Positions 1 through 5,028 of a stretch of DNA of 8,166 nucleotides are shown in pieces. The notes under the pieces were generated by a model. That model did no database searches, was not told the origin of the DNA, and saw nothing but the letters and a program-made list of their open reading frames with translations. The DNA is taken from positions 1-8,166 of the forward strand of contig JAGLNE010000058.1 of assembly GCA_023139655.1 (NCBI GenBank), given 5' to 3'. Every line of letters starts with the position of its first letter. Position 1 is the first letter of the stretch. This DNA comes from Candidatus Parcubacteria bacterium (lineage in GTDB: Bacteria; Patescibacteriota; Patescibacteriia; Patescibacteriales; UBA12075). The position numbers and the translations under genes are program-made.

Positions 1-179
1 ATATTTAAAAGGCCTAAAATTTGATTACCGGAAAAGAAATCCTTTAGCGCCCCTACGTCTACGCCCGGTACCGGGATATGGGCGGCGATCCGAAAGATAA
101 CCAACATAGCCAGCACAAATAATATGTTTTTCCTTAAATCTTTAGCCTTCCAAATTTGTATTAATTTATCTACTACCAT
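1..179 (-). CDS. secY: Protein translocase subunit SecY, N-terminal 59 residues (partial)
   Basis: SecY is the pore-forming subunit of the SecYEG channel that passes proteins across or into the cytoplasmic membrane. Only the N-terminus is present; the gene runs off the left end. The visible protein starts MVVDKLIQIWKAKDLRKNIL, a typical short amphipathic cytosolic segment, followed by transmembrane helix 1 at about residues 19-36 and then the HIPVPGVD motif (34-41) that follows TM1 in bacterial SecY. The ATG lies one base after the rplO stop, so translational coupling is likely. An AAAGG about 14 bases upstream is too distant to be a convincing Shine-Dalgarno. secY after rplO is the normal end of the spc operon. 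Identification is secure; nothing can be said about the missing part. Confidence 0.95.
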   Translation of the reverse strand, partial: MVVDKLIQIWKAKDLRKNILFVLAMLVIFRIAAHIPVPGVDVGALKDFFSGNQILGLLN

Positions 180-180
180 A

Positions 181-621
181 TTATGAAATTTTACCTTTCA
201 TTTTTTCTACCTGAACCTTAGCTGACTCGCTCATTTTAATGTCTTTAAACTTAAGCTCTTTTCTGAGTAACTTTCCATCTCCCAAAAGTTTGACACCCTT
301 ATTTATTGTATCAATTATCCCTTTGTCTTGCAAAACACTTGGGCTAATTGTCTCTTTATCTTTAAAAAACTTATTAATGGCGCTTAAATTCAACACCTGA
401 TCTTTTGGTTTGCTAGATTTAAAGCCTCGCTTCTTTGGTGTCCGAAGCAGCACCTGCTTCATTCCCAGACGCTTTAGATTGGATACACCGGAGCGGGCAT
501 TCTGCCCTTTAAGCCCACGGCCGCTATAAGTCCCCTGGCCGGCGGAATTACCACGGCCAATTCTTTTTCTTTTCCTTTGCGCCCCTTTAGCGGATTTAAT
601 TGTATGCATTGATAAAGACAT
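181..621 (-). CDS. rplO: Large ribosomal subunit protein L15
   Basis: L15 is a late-assembling 50S protein that binds 23S rRNA. The 146-residue product has the expected architecture: a very basic, glycine-rich N-terminal extension that threads into rRNA (RKRKRIGRGNSAGQG at about residues 16-30, then GRGLKGQNARSG at 34-45) and a globular C-terminal part with the VLNLSAINKFF segment (76-86) and a GDGKL turn. Length equals the usual 140-150. The ATG is 2 bases after the rpsE stop, with no Shine-Dalgarno; a second ATG at codon 5 (MHTIK) is possible, but I keep the first. rpmD (L30), which normally sits between rpsE and rplO, is absent. secY follows after one base, so rpsE, rplO and secY look translationally coupled. 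Confidence 0.96.
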   Translation of the reverse strand: MSLSMHTIKSAKGAQRKRKRIGRGNSAGQGTYSGRGLKGQNARSGVSNLKRLGMKQVLLRTPKKRGFKSSKPKDQVLNLSAINKFFKDKETISPSVLQDKGIIDTINKGVKLLGDGKLLRKELKFKDIKMSESAKVQVEKMKGKIS

Positions 622-623
622 AT

Positions 624-1229
624 TTACGTTGTTTTTGCTACCTTTTTATCATTTTTTACTTCAACCTTTTTAATATTGTCCAAAGCTTCTATCGTGCATT
701 TAGCAACATTAACCGAGTTATTGGTGCCCAATATTTTACTGGTAATATTTTTTACTCCGGCCAATTCCAAAATAATACGTACTGCGCCACCGGCAATTAC
801 GCCCTTACCTTTGCGCGCCGGCTTTAATAGTACCTTGGCCGCTCCCATTTTGTGGTAGATCTCATGCGGTACTGTTTCGTTAACTATTGGTACGTCAATC
901 ATATTTTTCTTAGCCTGGTTTACCGCCTTGTTTACCGCGATGCTTACGTCAGCCCCTTTATCCAGACCCACGCCGATTTTTCCCTTTCGGTTCCCCACGG
1001 CCACACAAGCGCGAAAACGCATCCGCTTTCCACCGGCCATAACACGCGTAACCCTGGCAATATCTACAATACGCTGTTCATATTCATCGGTCGGTTTTTC
1101 ACCCCGTCTGCCTCTGGCCTGCCGTCTGGCCGCCTGTTTTTTGGCATAAACGGTTTTATTGCCTTGAGTCTTAGCAGGCCCAGCGGTCGGTGCGCCGGAG
1201 TTTGTATTATTTTTTTTGTTTTCTGACAT
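624..1229 (-). CDS. rpsE: Small ribosomal subunit protein S5
   Basis: S5 sits at the mRNA entry side of the 30S subunit with S3 and S4 and affects decoding accuracy. The 201-residue product is longer than E. coli S5 (about 167) because of an N-terminal low-complexity extension of about 45 residues, rich in Asn, Lys, Ala, Gly and Arg, ending in a basic KKQAARRQARGRRGEK stretch. The double-stranded-RNA-binding-like domain is at about residues 50-113, with RVMAGGKRMRF and GNRKGKIGVG. The C-terminal domain is at about 127-187, with the GKGVIAGGAVR motif (141-151) and LAGVKNI. The start follows rplR by 22 bases with no evident Shine-Dalgarno. Identity is certain; the exact start is likely because MSENKKN is the first ATG after the rplR stop. 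Confidence 0.96.
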   Translation of the reverse strand: MSENKKNNTNSGAPTAGPAKTQGNKTVYAKKQAARRQARGRRGEKPTDEYEQRIVDIARVTRVMAGGKRMRFRACVAVGNRKGKIGVGLDKGADVSIAVNKAVNQAKKNMIDVPIVNETVPHEIYHKMGAAKVLLKPARKGKGVIAGGAVRIILELAGVKNITSKILGTNNSVNVAKCTIEALDNIKKVEVKNDKKVAKTT

Positions 1230-1251
1230 ATCTATGTTACTTAATATTTTT

Positions 1252-1608
1252 TTAAATTTTTAATCCATTCTCACGCGCCGCCTCAGCTACTGCCTTTACC
1301 CGGCCATGATACTTAAAGCCGCCCTTATCAAACACAACTGACTTGATCTTCTTACTACTCGCCTTTTTGGCAATTAGCTTACCAAGTTCCGCAGCCGCCT
1401 CTTGTTTGGTGCCTTTCTTCATTTTAAGCTCCTTAGTGCTGGCGCTAACCATAGTTTTCTGAATAGTATCGTCAATCAATTGAACATACATCCCGATATT
1501 GGAGCGATAAACACACATCCGCGGGCGAAGAGCAGTACCGGTTATCTTAGCCCTTACTCGGGCATGCCGCCTGATTCTTTTTATTCTTTTTTCACTATTT
1601 TTATCCAT
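1252..1608 (-). CDS. rplR: Large ribosomal subunit protein L18
   Basis: L18 binds 5S rRNA with L5 and helps build the central protuberance of the 50S subunit. The 118-residue product (E. coli 117) has the basic N-terminal arm KRIKRIRRHARVRAKITGTA, then RPRMCVYRSN (28-37), YVQLIDD (41-47), and the C-terminal block VVFDKGGFKYHGRVKAVAEA ending in ARENGLKI, all diagnostic of L18. I chose ATG 1606-1608 (MDKNSEKR) because family members start there. In-frame ATGs at 1632 and 1641 would add 8-11 residues (RHMRIIICNT) encoded by spacer-like sequence without family precedent. No Shine-Dalgarno precedes any candidate. A 72-base spacer with a perfect hairpin separates it from rplF upstream; rpsE follows. 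Confidence 0.94.
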   Translation of the reverse strand: MDKNSEKRIKRIRRHARVRAKITGTALRPRMCVYRSNIGMYVQLIDDTIQKTMVSASTKELKMKKGTKQEAAAELGKLIAKKASSKKIKSVVFDKGGFKYHGRVKAVAEAARENGLKI

Positions 1609-1680
1609 AGTATTACATATTATAATTCGCATGTGCCGCATTCGTAGTTGTGGCTTTTGCCGTCAGGCAAAATAACAAAA
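1609..1680 (-). repeat. rplF-rplR spacer with a 7-bp perfect hairpin and CGAAT words
   Basis: Positions 1655-1672 form a perfect inverted repeat: TTTTGCC, a four-base loop, GGCAAAA. On the transcript it would fold just after the rplF stop. It is not followed by a run of U, so it is not a convincing intrinsic terminator, and the genes on both sides must be co-transcribed. Downstream, two CGAAT words occur about 15 bases apart (ACGAATGCGG and CATGCGAAT on the minus strand), the same word family that fills the spacers around rpsC and rplP. The function is unknown; it could be a pause or processing site, or only a dispersed repeat. Confidence 0.6.
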
Positions 1681-2226
1681 TTATTCACCCTTAACCGCGG
1701 CCTTACCTTCTTTACGGCGGATTATTTCATCAATATATTTAATTCCTTTGCCTTTATAAGGCTCTGGCTTTCTTACCTTTCTTATTTGCGCGGCTGTTTC
1801 ACCGACCAATTGCTTATCAATGCCACTAATAGTGATTATATTGCCTTCCACCTGAGCTTTAATACCTTCGGGCAAAGGGAATTCAACCGGATGGGAATAA
1901 CCGACATTCAAAGTTATTTTCTGACCCGCCAAGGCAACCCGATAACCAACTCCGATAACTTCTAGCTTTTTTTCATAGCCTTCATTTACGCCTACAACCA
2001 TGTTATTTATCAAGCTGCGATACAGGCCCCAAAAAGCGCGCTCTTTTTTAATCTCCGGATGCGCCACGCTTACGCTTATTACCTTATCTTTTATCTCAAC
2101 CTTAACTGCTTCATGCAGCCCTTGCTTAAGCTCGCCCTTTTTACCCTTAACCACGATAAAATTATCCTGAATTTTAGCTTCAGTCCCAACTGGTAATTCA
2201 ATTGGCAATTTCCCTAATCTAGACAT
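1681..2226 (-). CDS. rplF: Large ribosomal subunit protein L6
   Basis: L6 binds 23S rRNA near the factor-binding region at the base of the L7/L12 stalk. The 181-residue product (E. coli 177) starts MSRLGKLPIELPVG as L6 normally does and has two tandem alpha/beta domains: about 1-82 and 83-175. The second ends with the L6 signature PEPYKGKGIKY (154-164), followed by IDEIIRRKEGK. An in-frame TTG at 2248-2250 would add eight residues and overlap the rpsH end; I reject it because the family starts at this ATG. The start is 8 bases after the rpsH stop with AAAAAATTT between, so translation is probably coupled to rpsH rather than driven by a Shine-Dalgarno. Confidence 0.95.
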   Translation of the reverse strand: MSRLGKLPIELPVGTEAKIQDNFIVVKGKKGELKQGLHEAVKVEIKDKVISVSVAHPEIKKERAFWGLYRSLINNMVVGVNEGYEKKLEVIGVGYRVALAGQKITLNVGYSHPVEFPLPEGIKAQVEGNIITISGIDKQLVGETAAQIRKVRKPEPYKGKGIKYIDEIIRRKEGKAAVKGE

Positions 2227-2234
2227 AAATTTTT

Positions 2235-2648
2235 TTAGTATATTTCGCAAAGAATTTCTCCGCCCAATCCATTTTTTCGTGCTTCTTTGTTGGTCATTAG
2301 GCCGTTTGGCGTAGAAATAATCGCCATTCCTAAATTATTAAGGACTCGGGGCAAAGCATCTTTCTTAGAATATATTCTAAGACCCGGGCGGCTAATTCTC
2401 TTAACAGAGCTTATGTAAGGACGGCCGCTCTTCTTATATTTTAAAACCAATTTTAACTCATCAAAAGCCGAGCTGGCATTCTTCTTGCCACTCCCGGCAA
2501 GCACTTCTGTGTCCAAAATCCAGCCTTCTCTTTTTAAAATCTTGGCAATTTCAAATTTGATCTTACTCATTGGCAAAACCACTTCCGGCTTTTTTACTGC
2601 CGAAGCATTCCTAATCCGTGTTAACATGTCAGCAATTGGATCTGTCAT
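2235..2648 (-). CDS. rpsH: Small ribosomal subunit protein S8
   Basis: S8 is a primary 16S rRNA-binding protein of the 30S platform and, in E. coli, the translational repressor of the spc operon. The 137-residue product starts MTDPIADMLTRIRNA, the classical S8 N-terminus, and ends with the conserved STPNGLMTNKEARKNGLGGE and EILCEIY, matching the ST-G-(V/L)MT-(D/N)...GLGGE(I) signature. Residues about 50-62 (LAGSGKKNASSAF) are slightly expanded compared with the short E. coli loop. It starts 30 bases after the rpsN stop without a Shine-Dalgarno. Whether S8 represses this operon is unknown: the E. coli target lies at the start of rplE, and here the rplX-rplE spacer contains two different hairpins that I have not matched to the S8 site. 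Confidence 0.96.
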   Translation of the reverse strand: MTDPIADMLTRIRNASAVKKPEVVLPMSKIKFEIAKILKREGWILDTEVLAGSGKKNASSAFDELKLVLKYKKSGRPYISSVKRISRPGLRIYSKKDALPRVLNNLGMAIISTPNGLMTNKEARKNGLGGEILCEIY

Positions 2649-2678
2649 AATATTGTTACTTTTATTAATAATATCGCT

Positions 2679-2864
2679 TTACCACGAGGATCGGGTAACT
2701 CCAGGCAAATCCCCGTTCTCAGCCAGTTCCCGAAAACAGATACGGCACAAATCAAAATCTCTCATATAGCCGCGATTGCGGCCGCAGCGCCAACAGCGCC
2801 GAATGGTCCGGGTGGAATACTTGGGGGTTTTTTTTGCCTTGGCAATTAATGCTTTTCTCGCCAT
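2679..2864 (-). CDS. rpsN: Small ribosomal subunit protein S14, zinc-binding type (S14Z)
   Basis: S14 binds the 3' domain of 16S rRNA in the 30S head next to S3 and S10. This is the short 61-residue zinc-containing form (also called rpsZ), not the 101-residue zinc-free form of E. coli. Cysteines at C24-W-R-C27 and C40-R-I-C43 make the CxxC...CxxC zinc site, followed by the [18 protein letters not shown] tail in which ELA-GxxPG...SSW is the S14Z signature. It lies at the normal spc position between rplE and rpsH. The upstream 85-base spacer is an imperfect inverted repeat, and there is no Shine-Dalgarno before the ATG. Identification is certain. Confidence 0.96.
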   Translation of the reverse strand: MARKALIAKAKKTPKYSTRTIRRCWRCGRNRGYMRDFDLCRICFRELAENGDLPGVTRSSW

Positions 2865-2949
2865 ATTTGTTAGTTAATTGGTTACTTAGTTGATTAGTTG
2901 CTCAGTTGATTAGTGTAATTCTAATCACTAATTAACTAATCCCTAATCC
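2865..2949 (-). repeat. rplE-rpsN spacer: TAGTTGATTAG-type reiterated words and inverted repeat
   Basis: The spacer consists mostly of variants of TTAGTTGATTAGTT and their complements. Positions 2904-2915 (AGTTGATTAGTG) and 2926-2937 (CACTAATTAACT) form a 12-base-pair stem with one mismatch and a ten-base loop. Weaker pairing extends outward, because the 5' arm on the minus strand repeats GGATTAGGGATTAG and the 3' arm repeats CTAATCAACT. The same word family fills the rplB-rpsS spacer about 5 kb away. No coding capacity or promoter is evident. It may be a folded transcript element or selfish low-complexity sequence. Confidence 0.65.
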
Positions 2950-3486
2950 CTATTTTTTAAAAGGAAAACCCATAAGCTTAAATAAAGCCAGGCCCTCTTC
3001 TTTGGTTTTGGCGGTAGTTGCTAAACATACTTCCAGCCCAAATACATTTTCCACTTCATCCGCCATTATCTCCGGAAAGGCCAAATGTTCCTTAAAGCCA
3101 ACTGTCATATTTCCATTACGGTCAACGCCCTTTTCCGAAATACCGCGAAAGTCGCGAACCCGCGGGAAAGATACGTTTATCAGCTTGTCAACAAAATCAT
3201 ACATTCGTTTTCCGCGGAGTGTTACGGCCGCGCCGATAGTCATGCCTTCGCGTATTTTAAAAGATGAAATAGATTTTTTTGCTTTTGTCAGAATCGGCTG
3301 CTGGCCGCTGATGCGCTTTAAGCCGTTTACCACCGCTTCGATGTATTGTTTTTCCTTACTGTGCCTGCCAAAGCCAACATTAATAACCACCTTGGTAAGC
3401 TTGGGCGCCTCAAGATCATTTTTATATCCGAGTTGTTTTTTCAATTCCGGAACTATATGTTTTTTGTATTGTTCTTGTAATTTCAT
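2950..3486 (-). CDS. rplE: Large ribosomal subunit protein L5
   Basis: L5 binds 5S rRNA and the P-site tRNA region in the central protuberance and contacts S13 in the 30S head. The 178-residue product (E. coli 179) has the N-terminal LQEQYKKHIVPELKKQLGY, the motif APKLTKVVINVGFGRHSKE (27-45), the QQPILTKAKKSISSFKIREG block (62-81), RVRDFRGIS (109-117) and GFKEHLAFPEI (130-140), all typical. The stop is TAG. A GGTGG about 13 bases upstream is a poor and distant Shine-Dalgarno. The 63-base spacer before it has two tandem hairpins, a possible site for regulation of rplE. Confidence 0.96.
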   Translation of the reverse strand: MKLQEQYKKHIVPELKKQLGYKNDLEAPKLTKVVINVGFGRHSKEKQYIEAVVNGLKRISGQQPILTKAKKSISSFKIREGMTIGAAVTLRGKRMYDFVDKLINVSFPRVRDFRGISEKGVDRNGNMTVGFKEHLAFPEIMADEVENVFGLEVCLATTAKTKEEGLALFKLMGFPFKK

Positions 3487-3502
3487 ATTAGGTTTGCTTC
3501 CA

Positions 3503-3541
3503 CCGAGCTTTAGCTCAGGGTTCTGGATGCTTTAGCATCCA
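3503..3541 (-). promoter_or_regulatory. Two tandem UAAA-loop hairpins in the rplX-rplE spacer
   Basis: On the transcript strand two stem-loops lie side by side. The first, 3524-3541, has a seven-base-pair perfect stem around TAAA (GGATGC-TAAA-GCATCC plus a closing T-A pair). The second, 3503-3518, has a six-base-pair stem including one G-U pair (CTGAGC-TAAA-GCTCGG). Both share the apical sequence GCTAAAGC. They begin 8 bases after the rplX stop and end 16 bases before the rplE ATG. Neither is followed by a U-run, so termination is unlikely. Sharing an apex suggests a repeated protein-binding or processing element, but this is inference. Confidence 0.5.
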
Positions 3542-3549
3542 TATTGATA

Positions 3550-3876
3550 CTATTCTATAGTTTGTTTACATTTTTTACAGACCCGGTATTTTTTCTTTTT
3601 TCCGGTCTTTTCCGATTTTACGGTTTTATATCCAACCCGGCTCGGCTTAGAGCATTTGGGGCAGATCAACACTAAATTTGATATTGCCATGGGCGCCGGA
3701 AATTCAATTCGTTGGCCTTTTTCACCTTGCTTCCTGGGCCGCATATGTTTTATCAATAAATTTAACCCTTCCACGCTAACCTTTCCGCGGCTAGGAAAAA
3801 TCTGCAACACCTTCCCGGTCTTACCCTTGTCTTTTCCTGCTAATATTTTAACTTTATCACCTTTTTTAATAGTCAT
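3550..3876 (-). CDS. rplX: Large ribosomal subunit protein L24
   Basis: L24 is an assembly initiator of the 50S subunit and lies near the exit of the peptide tunnel. The 108-residue product starts with the KOW motif (KKGDKVKILAGKDKGKTGKV at about residues 4-23), then VEGLNLLIKHMRP (35-47) and FPAPMAISNLVLICPKC (59-75). Cysteines C72-P-K-C75 and C100-K-K-C103 make a probable zinc ribbon, as in many bacterial L24 proteins but not in E. coli. The stop is TAG. In the canonical order it follows rplN directly; here a 140-residue unknown gene and two repeat-bearing spacers intervene. There is no clear Shine-Dalgarno, only a weak GAGAAAAG next to the ATG. Confidence 0.95.
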   Translation of the reverse strand: MTIKKGDKVKILAGKDKGKTGKVLQIFPSRGKVSVEGLNLLIKHMRPRKQGEKGQRIEFPAPMAISNLVLICPKCSKPSRVGYKTVKSEKTGKKKKYRVCKKCKQTIE

Positions 3877-3889
3877 TCTTTTCTCGTAA

Positions 3890-3918
3890 CTCGTAACGCG
3901 TAACTCATAACGCGTAAC
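3890..3918. repeat. Left arm of an inverted repeat flanking the unknown gene
   Basis: This 29-base segment is built from GTAAC, ACGCG and CTCATAAC words (ctcgtaacgcgtaactcata...). Compared without gaps with the reverse complement of 4472-4500 it matches at 24 of 29 positions. It lies between the end of the unknown gene (4000) and rplX (3876), so the two arms enclose the gene. It could be the terminal repeat of an insertion, or one half of the spacer palindromes seen elsewhere in this operon, split by the gene. Confidence 0.65.
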
Positions 3919-3958
3919 TATTCTATTTTTTAATATTTTATTATTTTAATTATAGTTT

Positions 3959-3981
3959 GGGGCATTTTATAGTCTTGCCCC
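3959..3981 (-). other. GC-rich hairpin after the unknown gene
   Basis: GGGGCA (3959-3964) and TGCCCC (3976-3981) form a six-base-pair stem with an 11-base loop, 18 bases beyond the stop of the unknown gene. On the transcript it is followed by AAACUAUAAUU rather than a U-run, so it is at best a weak terminator or an RNA-stabilising 3' hairpin. The sequence from here to rplX is very AT-rich. Confidence 0.4.
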
Positions 3982-3999
3982 TGACTGTACTTGTTTAGT

Positions 4000-4422
4000 T
4001 TATTCCACATGATACCAGAATACTATCAATATATCATTTCTTCCTATCCACAAACAATTATTTTCCGGGCTATAACCAGCTGATCTGTATTGTTCAATCG
4101 CACTAGCTATCGCACAAAAATCTTCAATTCCCTTAACCACTATTTCCACGCTCATTCTTTCGTTAGTAGGAAAATGAAAGGCATCTATATAAAAAATGTT
4201 TAATCCTCTACAGTGTGCCCTTATCGGCCCCCATGAATTAAAATACCCTTCAGACTTTGTGCGAGATGTTACATTAGGGACGATTTCTAATCGTATGGGA
4301 TTTTTTAACTTTACTTTCCTTAATTTTCTCTGTACATCCGATACAAACGAATTCAGTCTTTCTCTCCTTTTGCTATTTTTTAAATCAAACAATCGCAATA
4401 TTTCCTTTCTGATATATTTCAT
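4000..4422 (-). CDS. Unrecognised 140-residue protein inserted between rplN and rplX
   Basis: I do not recognise this protein. It has no membrane segment, no signal peptide and no Cys/His metal motif. The first 45 residues are a basic, probably helical segment (MKYIRKEILRLFDLKNSKRR, then VQRKLRKVKLKN). After that the pattern suggests alternating strands and one helix: IRLEIVP, LNIFYIDAFHFP, MSVEIVVKG, helix IEDFCAIASAIEQYRSAGY, then LWIGRNDILIVFWYHVE at the C-terminus. The basic N-terminus would suit RNA binding, but that is only a guess. I chose ATG 4420-4422 because AAAGGGGG lies 5 bases upstream, an excellent Shine-Dalgarno; an ATG eight codons earlier (4444-4446) would place that sequence inside the gene. 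It shares strand and direction with the operon but has no counterpart in the canonical S10-spc order, and it is enclosed by inverted repeats. It could be a real CPR-lineage gene or a recent insertion. Confidence 0.75.
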   Translation of the reverse strand: MKYIRKEILRLFDLKNSKRRERLNSFVSDVQRKLRKVKLKNPIRLEIVPNVTSRTKSEGYFNSWGPIRAHCRGLNIFYIDAFHFPTNERMSVEIVVKGIEDFCAIASAIEQYRSAGYSPENNCLWIGRNDILIVFWYHVE

Positions 4423-4427
4423 TATAT

Positions 4428-4435
4428 CCCCCTTT
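4428..4435 (-). promoter_or_regulatory. Strong Shine-Dalgarno of the unknown gene
   Basis: On the minus strand AAAGGGGG stands 5 bases before ATG 4420-4422. Against the usual 16S 3' end (CCUCCUUU) it gives eight consecutive pairs, one of them G-U. No other gene start in the window has a comparable site, which both fixes this start and sets the gene apart from its neighbours. Confidence 0.75.
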
Positions 4436-4471
4436 TTGTTTAACATTCAATTCCATATCCCACAACATTAT

Positions 4472-4535
4472 GTTATGAGTTATGAGTTGTGCGTTACGCG
4501 ATTTGTGTTATGTGCTATGTGCTACATGTTACGTG
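4472..4535. repeat. Right arm of the inverted repeat plus tandem GTTATGTGCTATGT words
   Basis: Positions 4472-4500 (gttatgagttatgagttgtg...) are the inverted partner of 3890-3918, matching at 24 of 29 positions. The segment continues to about 4535 with degenerate tandem units of 8-10 bases (gtgttatgtgctatgtgcta...). It begins just after the rplN stop. It has no reading frame or promoter that I can defend. Confidence 0.65.
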
Positions 4536-4537
4536 CT

Positions 4538-4909
4538 TTAAAGAACTTCCGGTGCTAGACTGGCGATCTTAAAATATCCTTTGCGGCGTACTTCCCTAGC
4601 TATCGGGCCAAAAACACGGGTAGCTCTAGGCTCTTTCTTTTCTTTATCCAAGACAACACAAGCATTATCGTCAAAGCGAAGATAAGTGCCATCCTTGCGA
4701 CGAATCTCTTTCTTACTTCTAACCAGAATACAGTGAATAACATCGCCTTTCTTGATCGCGGTATGCGGAGTCGCCTCTCTTACACTGGCAGTAAATATTT
4801 CACCGATACGGCAATAGCGTTTTTTGTAGCCACCCAAAACCCTAATGCACTTTACCCGGCGTGCACCGGAATTATCAGCTACTTTTAATTTTGATTCTAC
4901 TTGTATCAT
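4538..4909 (-). CDS. rplN: Large ribosomal subunit protein L14
   Basis: L14 binds 23S rRNA on the subunit interface, forms bridge B8 and is the docking site of silencing factor RsfS. The 123-residue product equals the usual length. It begins [20 protein letters not shown], the hallmark L14 N-terminus, and has [56 protein letters not shown] and [11 protein letters not shown], ending SLAPEVL. All beta-barrel blocks of the family are present. The ATG has no Shine-Dalgarno; an all-AT inverted repeat at 4914-4940 ends four bases upstream of it. The downstream neighbour should be rplX but is the unknown gene after a 115-base spacer. Confidence 0.96.
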   Translation of the reverse strand: MIQVESKLKVADNSGARRVKCIRVLGGYKKRYCRIGEIFTASVREATPHTAIKKGDVIHCILVRSKKEIRRKDGTYLRFDDNACVVLDKEKKEPRATRVFGPIAREVRRKGYFKIASLAPEVL

Positions 4910-4913
4910 GCTT

Positions 4914-4940
4914 ATTTAATATATCTAATTGATATTAAAT
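4914..4940 (-). repeat. AT-only inverted repeat next to the rplN start
   Basis: ATTTAATAT (4914-4922) and ATATTAAAT (4932-4940) form a nine-base-pair stem with a nine-base loop, ending four bases before the rplN start codon. With A-U pairs only it would be weak in RNA, but it covers exactly the ribosome-loading region, so it might influence rplN initiation. It may equally be a by-product of AT-rich sequence. Confidence 0.4.
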
Positions 4941-4984
4941 CTTTAAATCATTTTATACTATTTTTGCGTACTATTAATCATTTT

Positions 4985-5028
4985 ACCGCGGAATTAACGC
5001 GGATTACTACGCGGATTTTACGCTGAAA
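4985..5028. repeat. ACGCGGATT-type tandem words after rpsQ
   Basis: Three CGCGGA words, spaced 11 and 13 bases apart (ccgcggaattaacgcggatt, then actacgcggattttacgctg), make a degenerate direct repeat immediately after the rpsQ stop. No inverted partner is present in this spacer. The rest of the 119-base rpsQ-rplN gap is AT-rich. The word family differs from those of neighbouring spacers. Confidence 0.55.

Noticed and set aside
1609..1641. Upstream ATGs for rplR
   Set aside because: The added RHMRIIICNT segment has no L18 precedent and is encoded by spacer sequence; no Shine-Dalgarno favours it.
2227..2250. TTG start for rplF overlapping rpsH
   Set aside because: It adds eight residues not found in L6 proteins; MSRLGKLPIE at 2226 is the family start.
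3002..3535. Long plus-strand reading frame opposite rplE
   Set aside because: It is antisense to a certain L5 gene, has no family features, and arises from codon structure of the opposite strand. The same holds for the plus-strand frames at 852-1226, 5641-6003 and 6967-7611.
3959..3981. Intrinsic terminator after the unknown gene
   Set aside because: The six-base-pair stem has an 11-base loop and is not followed by a U-run on the transcript strand.
4421..4450. Promoter-like TTGAAT, 18 bases, TATAAT on the minus strand at the unknown gene
   Set aside because: The -10 overlaps the chosen ATG, so transcription would begin inside the gene and could not express it; in such AT-rich sequence a match of this quality is expected by chance.
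3890..4500. Insertion sequence or transposon
   Set aside because: The enclosed protein has no transposase or recombinase motif such as DDE or HUH, and no flanking target duplication is visible. A cassette without its own enzyme stays open as a finding, but an IS call is not supported.
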